Program-made: the position numbers and the translations under genes
Shown: positions 34,286 to 43,203 of the stretch, piece after piece
Numbering within the stretch: position 1 is the stretch's first letter
How the letters are laid out: every line of letters begins with the position of its first letter
Notes under the pieces: model-generated
The model's input: the letters and a program-made list of their open reading frames with translations, nothing else
Database searches by the model: none
What the model was told of the DNA's origin: nothing
Assembly: GCA_947494195.1 (NCBI GenBank)
Contig: CANLUC010000003.1
Span: 372,001 to 436,000, forward strand
Length of the DNA stretch: 64,000 bases
Reading direction: 5' to 3'
Source: an uncultured Nesterenkonia sp.
GTDB taxonomy: Bacteria > Actinomycetota > Actinomycetes > Actinomycetales > Micrococcaceae

Positions 34286-35637
34286 TGACTGACTCCCCCG
34301 CTGATTCCAGGTTCACGGTGCAGGACGCGCTGGAGCTCTTCGCGCTGGCCGCTGGCCGTCCGCGCCTGCTCAATGCCTCTGCCTCGCTGGATCGCACCGT
34401 CCGGTGGAGCCACATCATCGGTCAGGACCATCCGGGCAGCATGCTGCGCGGCGGGGAGCTGGTGCTCTCCACGCTCCCCCGGCTCGACGAGGGCCGCGAG
34501 AATCTCGAAGAGGTCCTCCGGGTCTATCTGCGGGACCTCGACGCCGTGGACGCGGCCGCGCTCGCCGTCGAGGTGCTCCCGGACCGGCCTCGTCTGCTCT
34601 CCGCCCTCCATGCGGTGGTCCAGGAGCGGGAGACCGCGGAGGGCGTGGCTCGGGCAATGCCGGTGCTGCTCTTCGAACGCGTGGTCCGGTTCGTGGAGAT
34701 CACCGAGGCGGTGCACCGCCAGCTGGTCTCACGCCAGATGGGGATCCGGCAGACTGACGCCCTGGAACGGGATCCGCTGCTCAGCGCCACCACCAACCTG
34801 TTCGATGATCTCGCCGCTCCCGGCGGCCTGCCGGAGACCGAGGTCTCGGCGCGCGCCTTGGCGCTGGGCATGCCGGCGGAGAGCCTCACCGGCCGTGGGA
34901 ATGCTCCGTCGGTCGCTCCGGCTGCCTTCACCGCGCTGGTCTTTCACGTGGAGGAAAGCCCCGGAGCTGACACCGGTGCGCGACCTCCGATGGCCCTGGC
35001 CGCACTCATCCGGGAGACGGCAGCGCGGATGCACGCCCCCACCCTGGTGGGTTCCCGCGCCGGGGACAGGCTCTCGGTCTTGGTGGCACAGGCGGACCCG
35101 GCCCGGCTGTGCCTCGCGGTCCGTGAGGAGGCCGCACGGCGGCGCAGCCGCGAGCTCGTCCCGCGCTATCTCGTCGCGGCGGGCCAGCTCGCCGGACGAG
35201 ACCAGGTCACCCTGCAGGAGTCCCCGGTGGCACTGGCGCACGCAGCCGAGGTCGCCGCCACGGCGTCGATGGTCATGGAGCGCTCGACGACGGGCGGCAG
35301 CGGCCAGCGGGGGTACTGGCGGGCAGACGATCTGGGACTGAAGGGGCTTCTGGTCCACCTGGCGTCCCATCAGCAGAGCCGGAGCTCCGTGGAGTGGTTC
35401 CTCGATCACCACCTGGCGCCGCTGCGTGGACGAGATCGCGAGGAGATGCGCGCCCTGGTCCGGGCCATGTCGCGCACCGGCGGAAACAAAGCCGGCCTCG
35501 CCCGAGAGCTGGGCATCAGCCGCCCGACCCTCTACGCGCGCATCGAGCGCCTAGAGCGGTCGGTGGGTCGGCCTCTCGAGGGTGAGACTCTGACTCTGCT
35601 GCAGACGGCCTTACTGCTCGAGGAGCTCCAGGGCTGA
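34285..35637 (+). CDS. PucR-family transcriptional regulator
   Basis: A 450-residue PucR-type protein: N-terminal PucR ligand domain (VQDALELFALAAGRPRLLNA, then RTVRWSHIIGQDHPGSMLRGGELVLST), a middle GGDEF-like CdaR region, and a C-terminal helix-turn-helix with GGNKAGLARELGISRPTLYARIERLE. Family members respond to purine, allantoin or other nitrogen-ring metabolites. It lies between mmsA and the alcohol dehydrogenase, and its promoter carries the palindrome shared with the cofC region. It is the natural candidate regulator for the pyrimidine/F420 genes. The GTG start is supported by the promoter position. Confidence 0.88.
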   Translation: MTDSPADSRFTVQDALELFALAAGRPRLLNASASLDRTVRWSHIIGQDHPGSMLRGGELVLSTLPRLDEGRENLEEVLRVYLRDLDAVDAAALAVEVLPDRPRLLSALHAVVQERETAEGVARAMPVLLFERVVRFVEITEAVHRQLVSRQMGIRQTDALERDPLLSATTNLFDDLAAPGGLPETEVSARALALGMPAESLTGRGNAPSVAPAAFTALVFHVEESPGADTGARPPMALAALIRETAARMHAPTLVGSRAGDRLSVLVAQADPARLCLAVREEAARRRSRELVPRYLVAAGQLAGRDQVTLQESPVALAHAAEVAATASMVMERSTTGGSGQRGYWRADDLGLKGLLVHLASHQQSRSSVEWFLDHHLAPLRGRDREEMRALVRAMSRTGGNKAGLARELGISRPTLYARIERLERSVGRPLEGETLTLLQTALLLEELQG

Positions 35638-35815
35638 TCCGATCACTGCGCAGGGCCTGGCAGTTCCCCAGGCGACACGTCCAGCAGAGGTGGAAGACAT
35701 GGGCGTAACGTGGCAAGTGGAACACACCCCTGTCGCCTCGAGTCGCCTCAGGGGGCCATGACCCAGAACTTTTCGAGCACGAGTCACCGTTCTGACACCC
35801 TTCGAAAGGAACAAC

Positions 35816-36916
35816 ATGAAGACGAGAGCAGCAGTCGCCGTCGCCCCGGAGACGGATCTGGAGATCCGCGAACTGAACCTTGACGAACCCCGCCCAGACG
35901 AGCTGCAGGTGAAGATGATCGCCTCGGGCGTGTGCCATACCGACGCGATCGTCCGAGACCAGTGGTACCCCGTGCCGCAGCCCGTGGTCCTCGGCCACGA
36001 GGGCGCGGGTATCGTGGAACAGGTCGGGTCCGCCGTCGTCGGCTTCGAGGTCGGCGACAAGGTCGTCGTCGGACCCTCCTTCTGCGGCCAGTGCGAGCAG
36101 TGCCTCTCGGGGCACCCGATGTACTGCGTCGACTTCTATGACCGCAACTTCGGCGGGAAGCGCGGGGATGACTCCACCGCGTTCAGCACCGACGACGGCG
36201 AGGCGGTCGGCTCCCACTTCTTCGGCCAGTCCTCCTTCGCCGAGTACACCAATCTGCCGGCCCACGGTGCCGTGAAGGTCCCGGAGGATGCCCCGCTGGA
36301 GCTGCTCGGCCCGCTGGGCTGCGGCATCATGACCGGCGCGGGCGCCGTGCTGAACGTCCTGCGCCCGAAGGCCGGCTCCTCCGTCGTCATCTTCGGCACC
36401 GGCGCAGTGGGCATGGCCGGCATGCTCGCGGCCAAGGCCGCCGGCGCGACGACGATCATCATGGTCGACATCGTGCCCGAGCGCCTCGAGTTCGCCAAGG
36501 AGCTCGGCGCCACCCACACGGTGAACTCCAAGGAGACCGACCCGGTGGAGGCCGTGAAGGAGATCACCGGCGGCGGCGCGCAGTTCGCGCTGGACACCAC
36601 GGGCATACCCGCGGTCTTCTCGCAGATGACCAAGTCACTCGCGGTACAGGGCCACGGAGCCCTGGTCGGCGCGGCGAAGCTCGGCACCGAGGCGCCCTTC
36701 GACATCGGCACGCTGCTGGTCTCCGGCATCACCGTGAGCATGGTCGTCGAGGGCGACGCAGTGCCCAAGGAGTTCATCCCGCGCATGATCGCGCTCTACC
36801 AGGAGGGCAAGTTCCCCTTCGACAAGCTCACCAAGACCTACCCGTTCGATGAGATCAACACTGCCTTCGCGGATTCCGCCGCAGGCACCACCCTGAAGCC
36901 CATCATCACCTTCTGA
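35816..36916 (+). CDS. Zinc-dependent NAD(P) alcohol dehydrogenase (aryl-alcohol type)
   Basis: A 366-residue medium-chain dehydrogenase. The catalytic zinc site is built from SGVCHTD and GHEGAG, the structural zinc site from CGQCEQCLSGHPMYC, and the cofactor motif GTGAVGMAG is followed by VDIVPERLEFAKELGA, indicating NAD preference by the acidic residue. It resembles benzyl/aryl-alcohol dehydrogenases. SD AAAGGA lies 7 nt before the ATG. It may interconvert semialdehydes with 3-hydroxy acids in the pathway, but no direct link is shown; a strong terminator isolates it from the iron operon. Confidence 0.88.
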   Translation: MKTRAAVAVAPETDLEIRELNLDEPRPDELQVKMIASGVCHTDAIVRDQWYPVPQPVVLGHEGAGIVEQVGSAVVGFEVGDKVVVGPSFCGQCEQCLSGHPMYCVDFYDRNFGGKRGDDSTAFSTDDGEAVGSHFFGQSSFAEYTNLPAHGAVKVPEDAPLELLGPLGCGIMTGAGAVLNVLRPKAGSSVVIFGTGAVGMAGMLAAKAAGATTIIMVDIVPERLEFAKELGATHTVNSKETDPVEAVKEITGGGAQFALDTTGIPAVFSQMTKSLAVQGHGALVGAAKLGTEAPFDIGTLLVSGITVSMVVEGDAVPKEFIPRMIALYQEGKFPFDKLTKTYPFDEINTAFADSAAGTTLKPIITF

Positions 36917-36949
36917 TCAACACCCGCTGATCAACACCCTCTGATCAAC
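36914..36949 (+). repeat. Three tandem 14-bp repeats at the ADH stop codon
   Basis: TGATCAAC occurs at 36914, 36928 and 36942 with a 14-bp period (unit TGATCAACACCCNC). The first unit contains the dehydrogenase TGA stop, so added copies extend only the untranslated tail and bring further in-phase or out-of-phase stops. Confidence 0.6.
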
Positions 36950-36954
36950 CTGAC

Positions 36955-36992
36955 AAGGGCGGCGCTCCACATCACGTGGGGCGCCGCCCTTT
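36955..36992 (+). terminator. Intrinsic terminator after the alcohol dehydrogenase
   Basis: A GC-rich inverted repeat, AAGGGCGGCGC / GCGCCGCCCTT, around a short loop followed by TTCG. It separates the pyrimidine block from the iron operon. Confidence 0.85.
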
Positions 36993-37088
36993 CGCATGTC
37001 TAGGCCCTCATGCTGCGCCAGCAGCCGGCGGTCCTTACTTCATCCCAGGTCAGCGCGACCCTCCGCGGAACCTTGCGCGGCGGACACA

Positions 37089-37122
37089 TTAGGCATTTAG
37101 CCAACATTTGTATAGGTTAATT
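37089..37122 (+). promoter_or_regulatory. A+T-rich promoter with possible iron-regulator half-sites
   Basis: TTAGGCATTTAGCCAAC (37089-37105) and TATAGGTTAATT (37111-37122) stand out in otherwise GC-rich sequence about 110 bp before the siderophore-binding gene. They carry TTAGG and AGGTTA half-sites of the DtxR/IdeR iron box, but neither is a full palindrome. TATAGG may be the -10. Iron repression is expected from gene content; the site is tentative. Confidence 0.35.
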
Positions 37123-37222
37123 CTGCAAGGGCCCCCTTGCCCGAGAAGCAGACCTGTCGGCAGCGCTGAGCGCCCCCGCGGGAGAAGCTCTCACCCTCGA
37201 CTGTGAAGGAGAACCCCCTCTC

Positions 37223-38266
37223 GTGCGTACCCCAGGTGTGACGTGGATTCTGGCGCTGACCGCGTCAAGCGCTCTGGTCCTCTCCGGCTGTGGCGGGGAC
37301 ACCGCCGCGGCCCCCGAAGAGACCGACTCGCCGTCTTCGGCCGCCACGGATGAGTTCCCGGTGACCGTGGAGCATGCCTTCGGCGAGACCGAGATCCCCG
37401 AGGCCCCCGAACGTGTGGCCACCGTCGCCTGGGCCAACCACGAGGTGCCGCTGGCCCTGGGCATCGTGCCCGTGGGCATGGCGGAGGCGAACTTCGGCGA
37501 CGACAACGGTGACGGCGTCCTCCCCTGGGTGGAGGAGCGGCTGGAAGAGCTCGACGCCGAGACCCCGGTCCTCTTCGACGAGACCGACGGCATCGACTTC
37601 GAGGCCGTGGCGGACACGGACCCGGACGTCATCCTTGCCCCGTATTCCGGCCTGACCCAGGAGGATTACGACACGCTCTCGGAGATCGCCCCCGTGGTGG
37701 CGTTCCCCGAATCGGCCTGGGCCACGGAATGGCGCGACGTCATCTCGCTGGGCGCGCAGGGGCTGGGCATGTCCGAAGCCGGAGACGAGCTGATCGCCGA
37801 GCTCGAGACGGAGATCGACGAGGCCGTCGCCGAGCACCCCGCGCTCGAGGGCAAGTCGACCATGTTCCTGACCCACGTGGACACCACGAACCTCAGCGAA
37901 GTGAACTTCTACACCTCTCACGACACCCGGACGGCGTTCTTCGAGGACCTCGGGATGACGATGCCGCAGAGCATCGAGGAGGCCTCGGCCGAGACCGACC
38001 AGTTCTCCGGCACGATCAGCGCTGAAGAGGTGGACACCTTCTCCGACGTGGACATCATCGTCACCTACGGCGACGAGGAGCTCGTCACCATTCTCGAAGA
38101 GGATCCGCTGCTCTCGCAGATGCCCGCAGTGGCCGACGGCGCCATCGTCCCGCTGCCCAGCGACGGTCCCATCGGCACCGCGTCGAACCCCACCCCGCTT
38201 GCCATCTCCTGGGTGCTCGATGACTACCTCGACCTGCTGGATGAGGCAGCAGCCCGCTCCGAGTGA
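37223..38266 (+). CDS. Iron-siderophore ABC transporter substrate-binding lipoprotein
   Basis: A 347-residue exported lipoprotein (hydrophobic helix, lipobox VLSGCGG) of the FecB/FepB class. PERVATVAWANHEVPLALGIVPVG opens the first lobe, DPDVILAPYSGLTQEDYDTLSEIAPVV is the typical hinge segment, and SWVLDDYLDLL closes the second lobe. The mature protein is very acidic. It captures ferric siderophores for the FecCD-type permeases immediately downstream; the stop overlaps the next start. GTG start, with SD GAAGGAG somewhat far upstream. Confidence 0.9.
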   Translation: MRTPGVTWILALTASSALVLSGCGGDTAAAPEETDSPSSAATDEFPVTVEHAFGETEIPEAPERVATVAWANHEVPLALGIVPVGMAEANFGDDNGDGVLPWVEERLEELDAETPVLFDETDGIDFEAVADTDPDVILAPYSGLTQEDYDTLSEIAPVVAFPESAWATEWRDVISLGAQGLGMSEAGDELIAELETEIDEAVAEHPALEGKSTMFLTHVDTTNLSEVNFYTSHDTRTAFFEDLGMTMPQSIEEASAETDQFSGTISAEEVDTFSDVDIIVTYGDEELVTILEEDPLLSQMPAVADGAIVPLPSDGPIGTASNPTPLAISWVLDDYLDLLDEAAARSE

Positions 38267-39306
38267 GCACGACGACGGCGGCGGGGACGCTTCGCAGCAC
38301 CACCTTTGGACGCGCTCGGCGCAGACGCATCGCGTATCTGCTCGCGATCACGGGTCTGCTTGTGGTGCTCGCCGCAGCCTCGGTCGCCGTCGGCGTCAGG
38401 ACCATCCCGCTGCAGGAGGTGTTCTCCGGCGTCCAGGGGTCGGCTGAGGACCTGCAGCAGGCGATCATCGACAAACGCCTCATCAGGACCGTGCTGGCGA
38501 TCCTCCTCGGCGCTGCCCTGGGGGTCGCCGGGGCCGTGATGCAGGGAGTCACCCGCAACCCTCTGGCCGATCCCGGCATTCTCGGAGTGAACATGGGAGC
38601 CGCACTGGCGGTGGTGATCGGCATCGCCTGGTTCGGGATGTACCAGCCGGCGAGCTTCGTCTGGGTGGGGATCCTCGGAGCCGGGGTGACCGCTGTATTC
38701 GTCTACGTGGTGGGCTCGCTCGGCCGCGGCGGCGCCACCCCGTTGAAGCTGGCCCTCGCCGGCGCGGCGACCACGGTCGCGTTCTCCTCCTTCATCAGCG
38801 CGGTCGTGCTGCCACGCAACGACATCGCCGACGGCGTCCGCTCCTGGCAGATCGGCAACGTCTCCGGAGCGACGACGGACAATGTGCTCACGTTCCTGCC
38901 GTTCTTCCTCGTCGGCATGGTCCTCTGCTGGGCCTCGGCCCGCGGGCTGAACTCCCTGGCGCTGGGCGATGACCTCGCGGCAGGACTGGGCGAACACGTG
39001 GTGCTGACCCGCGCAGCGGCCTCGGCAGGCGCCGTCATCCTCTGCGGAGCCGCCACGGCGATCGCCGGTCCGATCGGATTCGTGGGGCTCGTCATACCGC
39101 ACGTCGTGCGGCTCATGGTGGGTGTGGATCACCGCTGGATGATGCCGTTCTCCGCCCTGGGCGGGGCCGTGCTGCTCAGCGCGGCTGACATCCTCGGACG
39201 GGTCGTCGCCCGGCCGGCAGAGATCGATGTCGGCATCATCACCGCTCTGATCGGCGGGCCGTTCTTCATCTACATCGTCCGAAAGCACAGGGTGCGTGAA
39301 CTGTGA
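38263..39306 (+). CDS. FecCD-family iron-siderophore permease
   Basis: A 347-residue membrane protein with about nine or ten helices and FecCD hallmarks: RLIRTVLAILLGAALGVAGAVMQGVTRNPLADPGILGVNMGAAL (in parts: AVMQGVTRNPLADP, ILGVNMGAAL), the GPIGFVGLVIPHVVR motif and the C-terminal GGPFFIYIVRKHR. It starts with GTG overlapping the binding-protein stop and ends overlapping the next permease, so all four genes are coupled. It forms half of the heterodimeric channel. Confidence 0.93.
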   Translation: MSTTTAAGTLRSTTFGRARRRRIAYLLAITGLLVVLAAASVAVGVRTIPLQEVFSGVQGSAEDLQQAIIDKRLIRTVLAILLGAALGVAGAVMQGVTRNPLADPGILGVNMGAALAVVIGIAWFGMYQPASFVWVGILGAGVTAVFVYVVGSLGRGGATPLKLALAGAATTVAFSSFISAVVLPRNDIADGVRSWQIGNVSGATTDNVLTFLPFFLVGMVLCWASARGLNSLALGDDLAAGLGEHVVLTRAAASAGAVILCGAATAIAGPIGFVGLVIPHVVRLMVGVDHRWMMPFSALGGAVLLSAADILGRVVARPAEIDVGIITALIGGPFFIYIVRKHRVREL

Positions 39307-40400
39307 ATCAGCCCTCCTCCACCACCTGCGCCCCTCCGCTCGGTCGGACCGCACCTGCCGCCTCGGCCTCGAGTGTCGCCGCCGAGACCATCGCGGCCTC
39401 CCGACGTCGGCGCGCGCGTCGCCGCCGCAGGGTGATCCTCGCGCTCGCCCTGGCAGCTGTTGCCATGTATCTGCTCTCCTTGATGGTGGGCCGCACGTTC
39501 TATCCGTTGACCGATGTGATCCAGGTGGCACTCGGAGGCGAGGTCGAGGGAGCGAACTTCACGCTGGGCACCATCAGGCTGCCGCGGGCGACCTTGGCGG
39601 TCCTGGTCGGATTCTGCTTCGGCCTCGCCGGGGTCACCTTCCAGACGATGCTGCGCAACCCGCTGGCGAGCCCGGACATCATCGGCATCAGCTCGGGAGC
39701 CAGCGCCGCCGCCGCGATCGCGATCATCTTCTTCTCGGCCAGCGGCGCAACGGTCTCCCTGGTCGCGATCAGCGCGGGTCTCGCCGTCGCCCTGCTCATC
39801 TATCTCCTGGCTTACCGTGACGGGGTCTCCGGGACGCGTCTGATCCTGATCGGCATCGGCATCACCGCGATGCTGGACAGCCTCATCGCCTATGCCCTCT
39901 CGCAGGCCGCGGAATGGGACCTGCAGGCCGCCATGCGGTGGCTCTCCGGCAGTCTCAACGGGGCCAGCTGGGAGGCTGCCGTCCCGGTGGCCATCGCACT
40001 GCTGGTGCTTGGGCCGGTCCTGCTCGGCCAGGCGAAGAACATCGGTGCGCTCCAGCTGGGCGACGACACGGCCTCCGGCCTGGGCGTGCACGTGGAGCGG
40101 ACCCGGCTCTCGCTGATCCTCTGCGCCGTGGGGCTGATCGCCTTCGCCACGGCGGCGGCAGGACCCATCGCGTTCGTCGCGTTCCTCTCGGGTCCGATCG
40201 CCGCCCGGCTCATCGGACCGCACGGTTCGCTGCTGCTGCCCTCGGCGCTGGTGGGGACGCTGCTGGTGCTGGTGGCTGACTTCACGGGTCAGTACCTCTT
40301 CGGGACGCGCTACCCGGTCGGCGTCGTGACCGGGGTGCTCGGCGCCCCCTATCTGATCTATCTGATCGTCCGCGCACACCGTTCTGGAGGCTCCATATGA
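39303..40400 (+). CDS. FecCD-family iron-siderophore permease, second subunit
   Basis: A 365-residue FecCD permease: TIRLPRATLAVLVGFCFGLAG, TFQTMLRNPLASPDIIGIS, GAAGPIAFVAFLSGPIA-type motif (AAGPIAFVAFLSGPIAARL) and ending GVLGAPYLIYLIVR. It has a longer, Arg-rich cytoplasmic N-terminus than its partner (SRRRRARRRRRV). Overlapping start and stop codons on both sides show operon coupling with the first permease and the ATPase. Confidence 0.93.
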   Translation: MNQPSSTTCAPPLGRTAPAASASSVAAETIAASRRRRARRRRRVILALALAAVAMYLLSLMVGRTFYPLTDVIQVALGGEVEGANFTLGTIRLPRATLAVLVGFCFGLAGVTFQTMLRNPLASPDIIGISSGASAAAAIAIIFFSASGATVSLVAISAGLAVALLIYLLAYRDGVSGTRLILIGIGITAMLDSLIAYALSQAAEWDLQAAMRWLSGSLNGASWEAAVPVAIALLVLGPVLLGQAKNIGALQLGDDTASGLGVHVERTRLSLILCAVGLIAFATAAAGPIAFVAFLSGPIAARLIGPHGSLLLPSALVGTLLVLVADFTGQYLFGTRYPVGVVTGVLGAPYLIYLIVRAHRSGGSI

Positions 40401-41203
40401 CCGCGGCCCATACGCTCTCGGTGCACTCACTGTCGCTGGGATACGGCGAGCAGTCCGTGATCGAGGGACTGGATCTGAACGTCCTTCCCGGCAGGATCAC
40501 CGCCGTGGTGGGGGCCAACGCCTGCGGCAAATCCACGCTGCTGCGCTCCATGGCACGGCTGCTGCGGCCGACGTCGGGCCAGGTTCTCCTGGATGGCAAG
40601 AAGGTCCACCACACTCCGGCCCGAGAGCTCGCCCGCACCATGGGGCTTCTACCCCAGTCCCCCATCGCGCCCGACGGCATCACCGTGGTGGACCTGGTCA
40701 GCCGAGGCCGTCACCCCCACCAGGGCTTCCTCTCGCGCTGGTCCAAAGAGGATGACCTGGCGGTGGCCGAGGCGCTGAACACGACGCAGACCGCCGACCT
40801 GGCCGAACGCGCGGTCGACGAGCTCTCCGGCGGACAGCGCCAGAGGGTCTGGATCGCCATGGCGCTGGCGCAGAAGACCGATGTGCTGCTCCTGGATGAG
40901 CCCACCACGTTCCTCGACGTCAGCCACCAGATCGAGGTGCTGGATCTGCTGACGGATCTCAATCGGACGCGGGGCACCACGATCGTCATGGTGCTGCACG
41001 ATCTCAACCTGGCAGCACGCTATGCGGACCACATCGCCGCGCTGGTGGAGAAGAATCTCTACGCGCTGGGGACGCCGCAGGAGGTGCTCACCGCGGAGAT
41101 GGTCCGTGAGGTCTTCAAGCTGGAGAGCCGGATCATCACCGACCCGATCTCCGAGAAGCCGCTGATGCTGCCGATCGGACGCCACCACGGCGCACCGGTC
41201 TAG
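40397..41203 (+). CDS. Iron-siderophore ABC transporter ATPase
   Basis: A 268-residue FecE/FepC-type ATPase. Walker A is GANACGKSTLLR (a Cys where most have Gly), signature LSGGQRQRVWIAMAL, Walker B VLLLDEPTTFLD, switch VMVLHDLNLAARYADHI. It drives ferric-siderophore import with the two preceding permeases. The stop lies in a CTAG palindrome that is also the stop of the convergent esterase gene, leaving no space for a separate terminator. Confidence 0.94.
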   Translation: MTAAHTLSVHSLSLGYGEQSVIEGLDLNVLPGRITAVVGANACGKSTLLRSMARLLRPTSGQVLLDGKKVHHTPARELARTMGLLPQSPIAPDGITVVDLVSRGRHPHQGFLSRWSKEDDLAVAEALNTTQTADLAERAVDELSGGQRQRVWIAMALAQKTDVLLLDEPTTFLDVSHQIEVLDLLTDLNRTRGTTIVMVLHDLNLAARYADHIAALVEKNLYALGTPQEVLTAEMVREVFKLESRIITDPISEKPLMLPIGRHHGAPV

Positions 41204-42096
41204 GAGGCGAACACGGCCCGCACCGACTCCGCGATCTGCTCATAGACCGGAAGCACCACCGCGCGTCGCGCACCGAGCATGTTGAACCCGTGGCCGACTC
41301 CCATGAGGTCCACATGATCCATCAGCGCACCGGCCTGCCGCAGCCGCTGCGCGTAGCGAGCGGCCTCCTCCCGGAGGATGTCCTTCTCCGCGGAGACGAC
41401 CAGCGCCGGGGCGATTCCCTCCAGCGCGGCGGTGTCCGAGGCTCCCGCCGGTGAGGCGAGCCGGTCCTTTCGCAGGCCGATGTTCGGGCAGTAGGCGCCG
41501 TTGAACACCGGACCCATCCTGACGAGGAACTTCTCCTGACCCGGGGACCATTTCTGCGACGAGGGGATCGTCAGGTCCAGCGCGGGGTACATCAGCACCT
41601 GCAGCGCGATGGACGGCGAGCCGTGTTCCAGCGCGAGCCGCGCCACGCCCGCCGCAAGGGCTCCACCCGCAGACTGGCCTCCCACGGCGATGCTGGCGCC
41701 CTCCCACGGACGCTCGGGGGAAGCCGCCCAGGCAGTGACGTCGTAGGCCTGCTCCACCGGTCCCGGGAAGCGGGATTGCGGGGCCGGGATGTAGTCCACG
41801 TTGAGCACGGTGACCTGCGCGTGGTAGGCGATGAACCGGCACAGCGGGTCGTCCTGCTCCGGATGGCGCATCACGAATCCACCGCCGTGGAAGTTCACGT
41901 AGACACCTCTCCCGTCGGCACCACCCGACGGCGTGTAGGCGATGGCGCGCAGCTCGCCGTGCCGAGTGGGAACAGTGAGCTCCTCGGTGACGGCGGGGAT
42001 CTCGGTGAAGCTGACGTCGGCCGGCCGCCGCGAGGGGCCTGGCGCCTTCTGCATCAGCCGAGCGAGCCCGTCGGCGAGCCACAGGGGAAGTGCCAT
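41200..42096 (-). CDS. HSL-family alpha/beta-hydrolase (esterase)
   Basis: A 298-residue hydrolase of the hormone-sensitive-lipase group: oxyanion motif NFHGGGFVM, nucleophile GGQSAGGAL with serine, and the histidine in MGVGHGFNML. The acid is probably in SAEKDILREE. No signal peptide, so cytoplasmic. Acts on short-chain esters, by family. Convergent with the iron operon, which is probably not functionally related, although some siderophore esterases share the fold. Confidence 0.85.
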   Translation of the reverse strand: MALPLWLADGLARLMQKAPGPSRRPADVSFTEIPAVTEELTVPTRHGELRAIAYTPSGGADGRGVYVNFHGGGFVMRHPEQDDPLCRFIAYHAQVTVLNVDYIPAPQSRFPGPVEQAYDVTAWAASPERPWEGASIAVGGQSAGGALAAGVARLALEHGSPSIALQVLMYPALDLTIPSSQKWSPGQEKFLVRMGPVFNGAYCPNIGLRKDRLASPAGASDTAALEGIAPALVVSAEKDILREEAARYAQRLRQAGALMDHVDLMGVGHGFNMLGARRAVVLPVYEQIAESVRAVFAS

Positions 42097-42124
42097 CTCA
42101 GGACCTCTCAGTCGGTGGTGCTTC

Positions 42125-42889
42125 TCATTCTGCCGCAGTGCACACCCAGACGGTCCGGTTGGCTCGGGGCGACAGCGTCAGATCCGCGACGGAGACCTCC
42201 ACCAGGTGAGCGAGTGCGGCCCGATCTTCTGCCGAAAGATTCTCCAACCGGAGCAGGCGTGCAAGCCAGTGCTGCGCGTTCTCCCGCGCGGCGGCCGTGA
42301 CAGGGGCCTGGGTGCTCAGTGCAGTCTTGGTGACCGTGAAACCTGCGGCCTCGAGGGTGTTGGTCCAGTCGGGGTGCTGGTTCCACCCCTGGGCATCCGC
42401 GGCCTCATGGCACCGCTGCTCAAGTGCGGCCTGTTCGGGGTCGCTGAGAAACGTCGGGAGACTCGCAAGTTCGACGACGACCAGAGTCCCTCCCGGCGCG
42501 AGCCCGTGCCGGATCCCTGAGAGCAGCTGAGTGGGGTCGGCCACGTGGTGCAACGAGGAGGCGGCCCAGACCATATCGATGGGCTGCTCGGAGACCTGCG
42601 GGAATCCTTCGTCCAGGTCAGCGGCCACTGCGCTGAAGCCCTGAGACTGCAGCAGGTGGAGCATCTCGGGGTCGTTGTCCACCGCGATCACGGCGGCCTC
42701 GGGGAATCGTTCGTGCAGGAGCCTGCTTCCCGTGCCGGTACCGGCTCCGAGATCGACGACGACGCGGGCGTCGGTCACGCCGGAAAACTCGAGCGCTGCG
42801 GCGAGCCCAGCCCCGAAGACCTCCGCGTCCAGATCGAGGGAGCGGCGGAGTTCATGATTCGGTGACTGAGCGTGAGTGTGGTGGTTCAT
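42125..42889 (-). CDS. Class I SAM-dependent methyltransferase
   Basis: A 254-residue Rossmann methyltransferase: VVVDLGAGTGTGSRLL (motif I), VIAVDNDPEML (acidic ribose-binding residue), DMVWAASSLHHVADPTQLL (motif IV) and LAPGGTLVVVELA. The C-terminal half has LSTQAPVTAAARENAQHWLARLLR. The ATG at 42889 gives a normal N-terminus; the longer frame upstream lacks support. Substrate unknown. It lies 28 bp upstream of the esterase on the same strand and may be co-transcribed. Confidence 0.83.
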   Translation of the reverse strand: MNHHTHAQSPNHELRRSLDLDAEVFGAGLAAALEFSGVTDARVVVDLGAGTGTGSRLLHERFPEAAVIAVDNDPEMLHLLQSQGFSAVAADLDEGFPQVSEQPIDMVWAASSLHHVADPTQLLSGIRHGLAPGGTLVVVELASLPTFLSDPEQAALEQRCHEAADAQGWNQHPDWTNTLEAAGFTVTKTALSTQAPVTAAARENAQHWLARLLRLENLSAEDRAALAHLVEVSVADLTLSPRANRTVWVCTAAE

Positions 42890-43203
42890 GCTCTTACGGT
42901 AGGCGCGCGCCCCGCGATCAGCAGGCCGACTTGCTGTTCCTGCAAGAATGGGTGGGCAATGCGATGCTCGAAGAGGGCGACTAGTGCCCTCCCTGCTGAG
43001 CCTTCTTCGCTGCCGCGTGCTCGGGAAAATCCTCTTCGCCAATGCCGCCCTGCGGACCTTTTCGTTCACCCGAAACCTCTCATCGAGGATCAGCAGCACG
43101 AATACTCCAGAGGCATATCGTCTTCACACTTTGCAGCGGCGCTCGGCCCATTCGACGCTGCGCCCTGCCTCGCTGGTTCGAAGTGATTCTCGTATTATCC
43201 GTC
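42890..43203. other. Intergenic region with a leaderless promoter at its right end
   Basis: 314 bp with no convincing gene; two overlapping Arg/Ser-rich frames on the plus strand have neither a ribosome site nor family similarity. TATTAT at 43193-43198 lies 5 nt before the ATG at 43204, a good -10 for a leaderless transcript of the lipoprotein. Confidence 0.45.
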
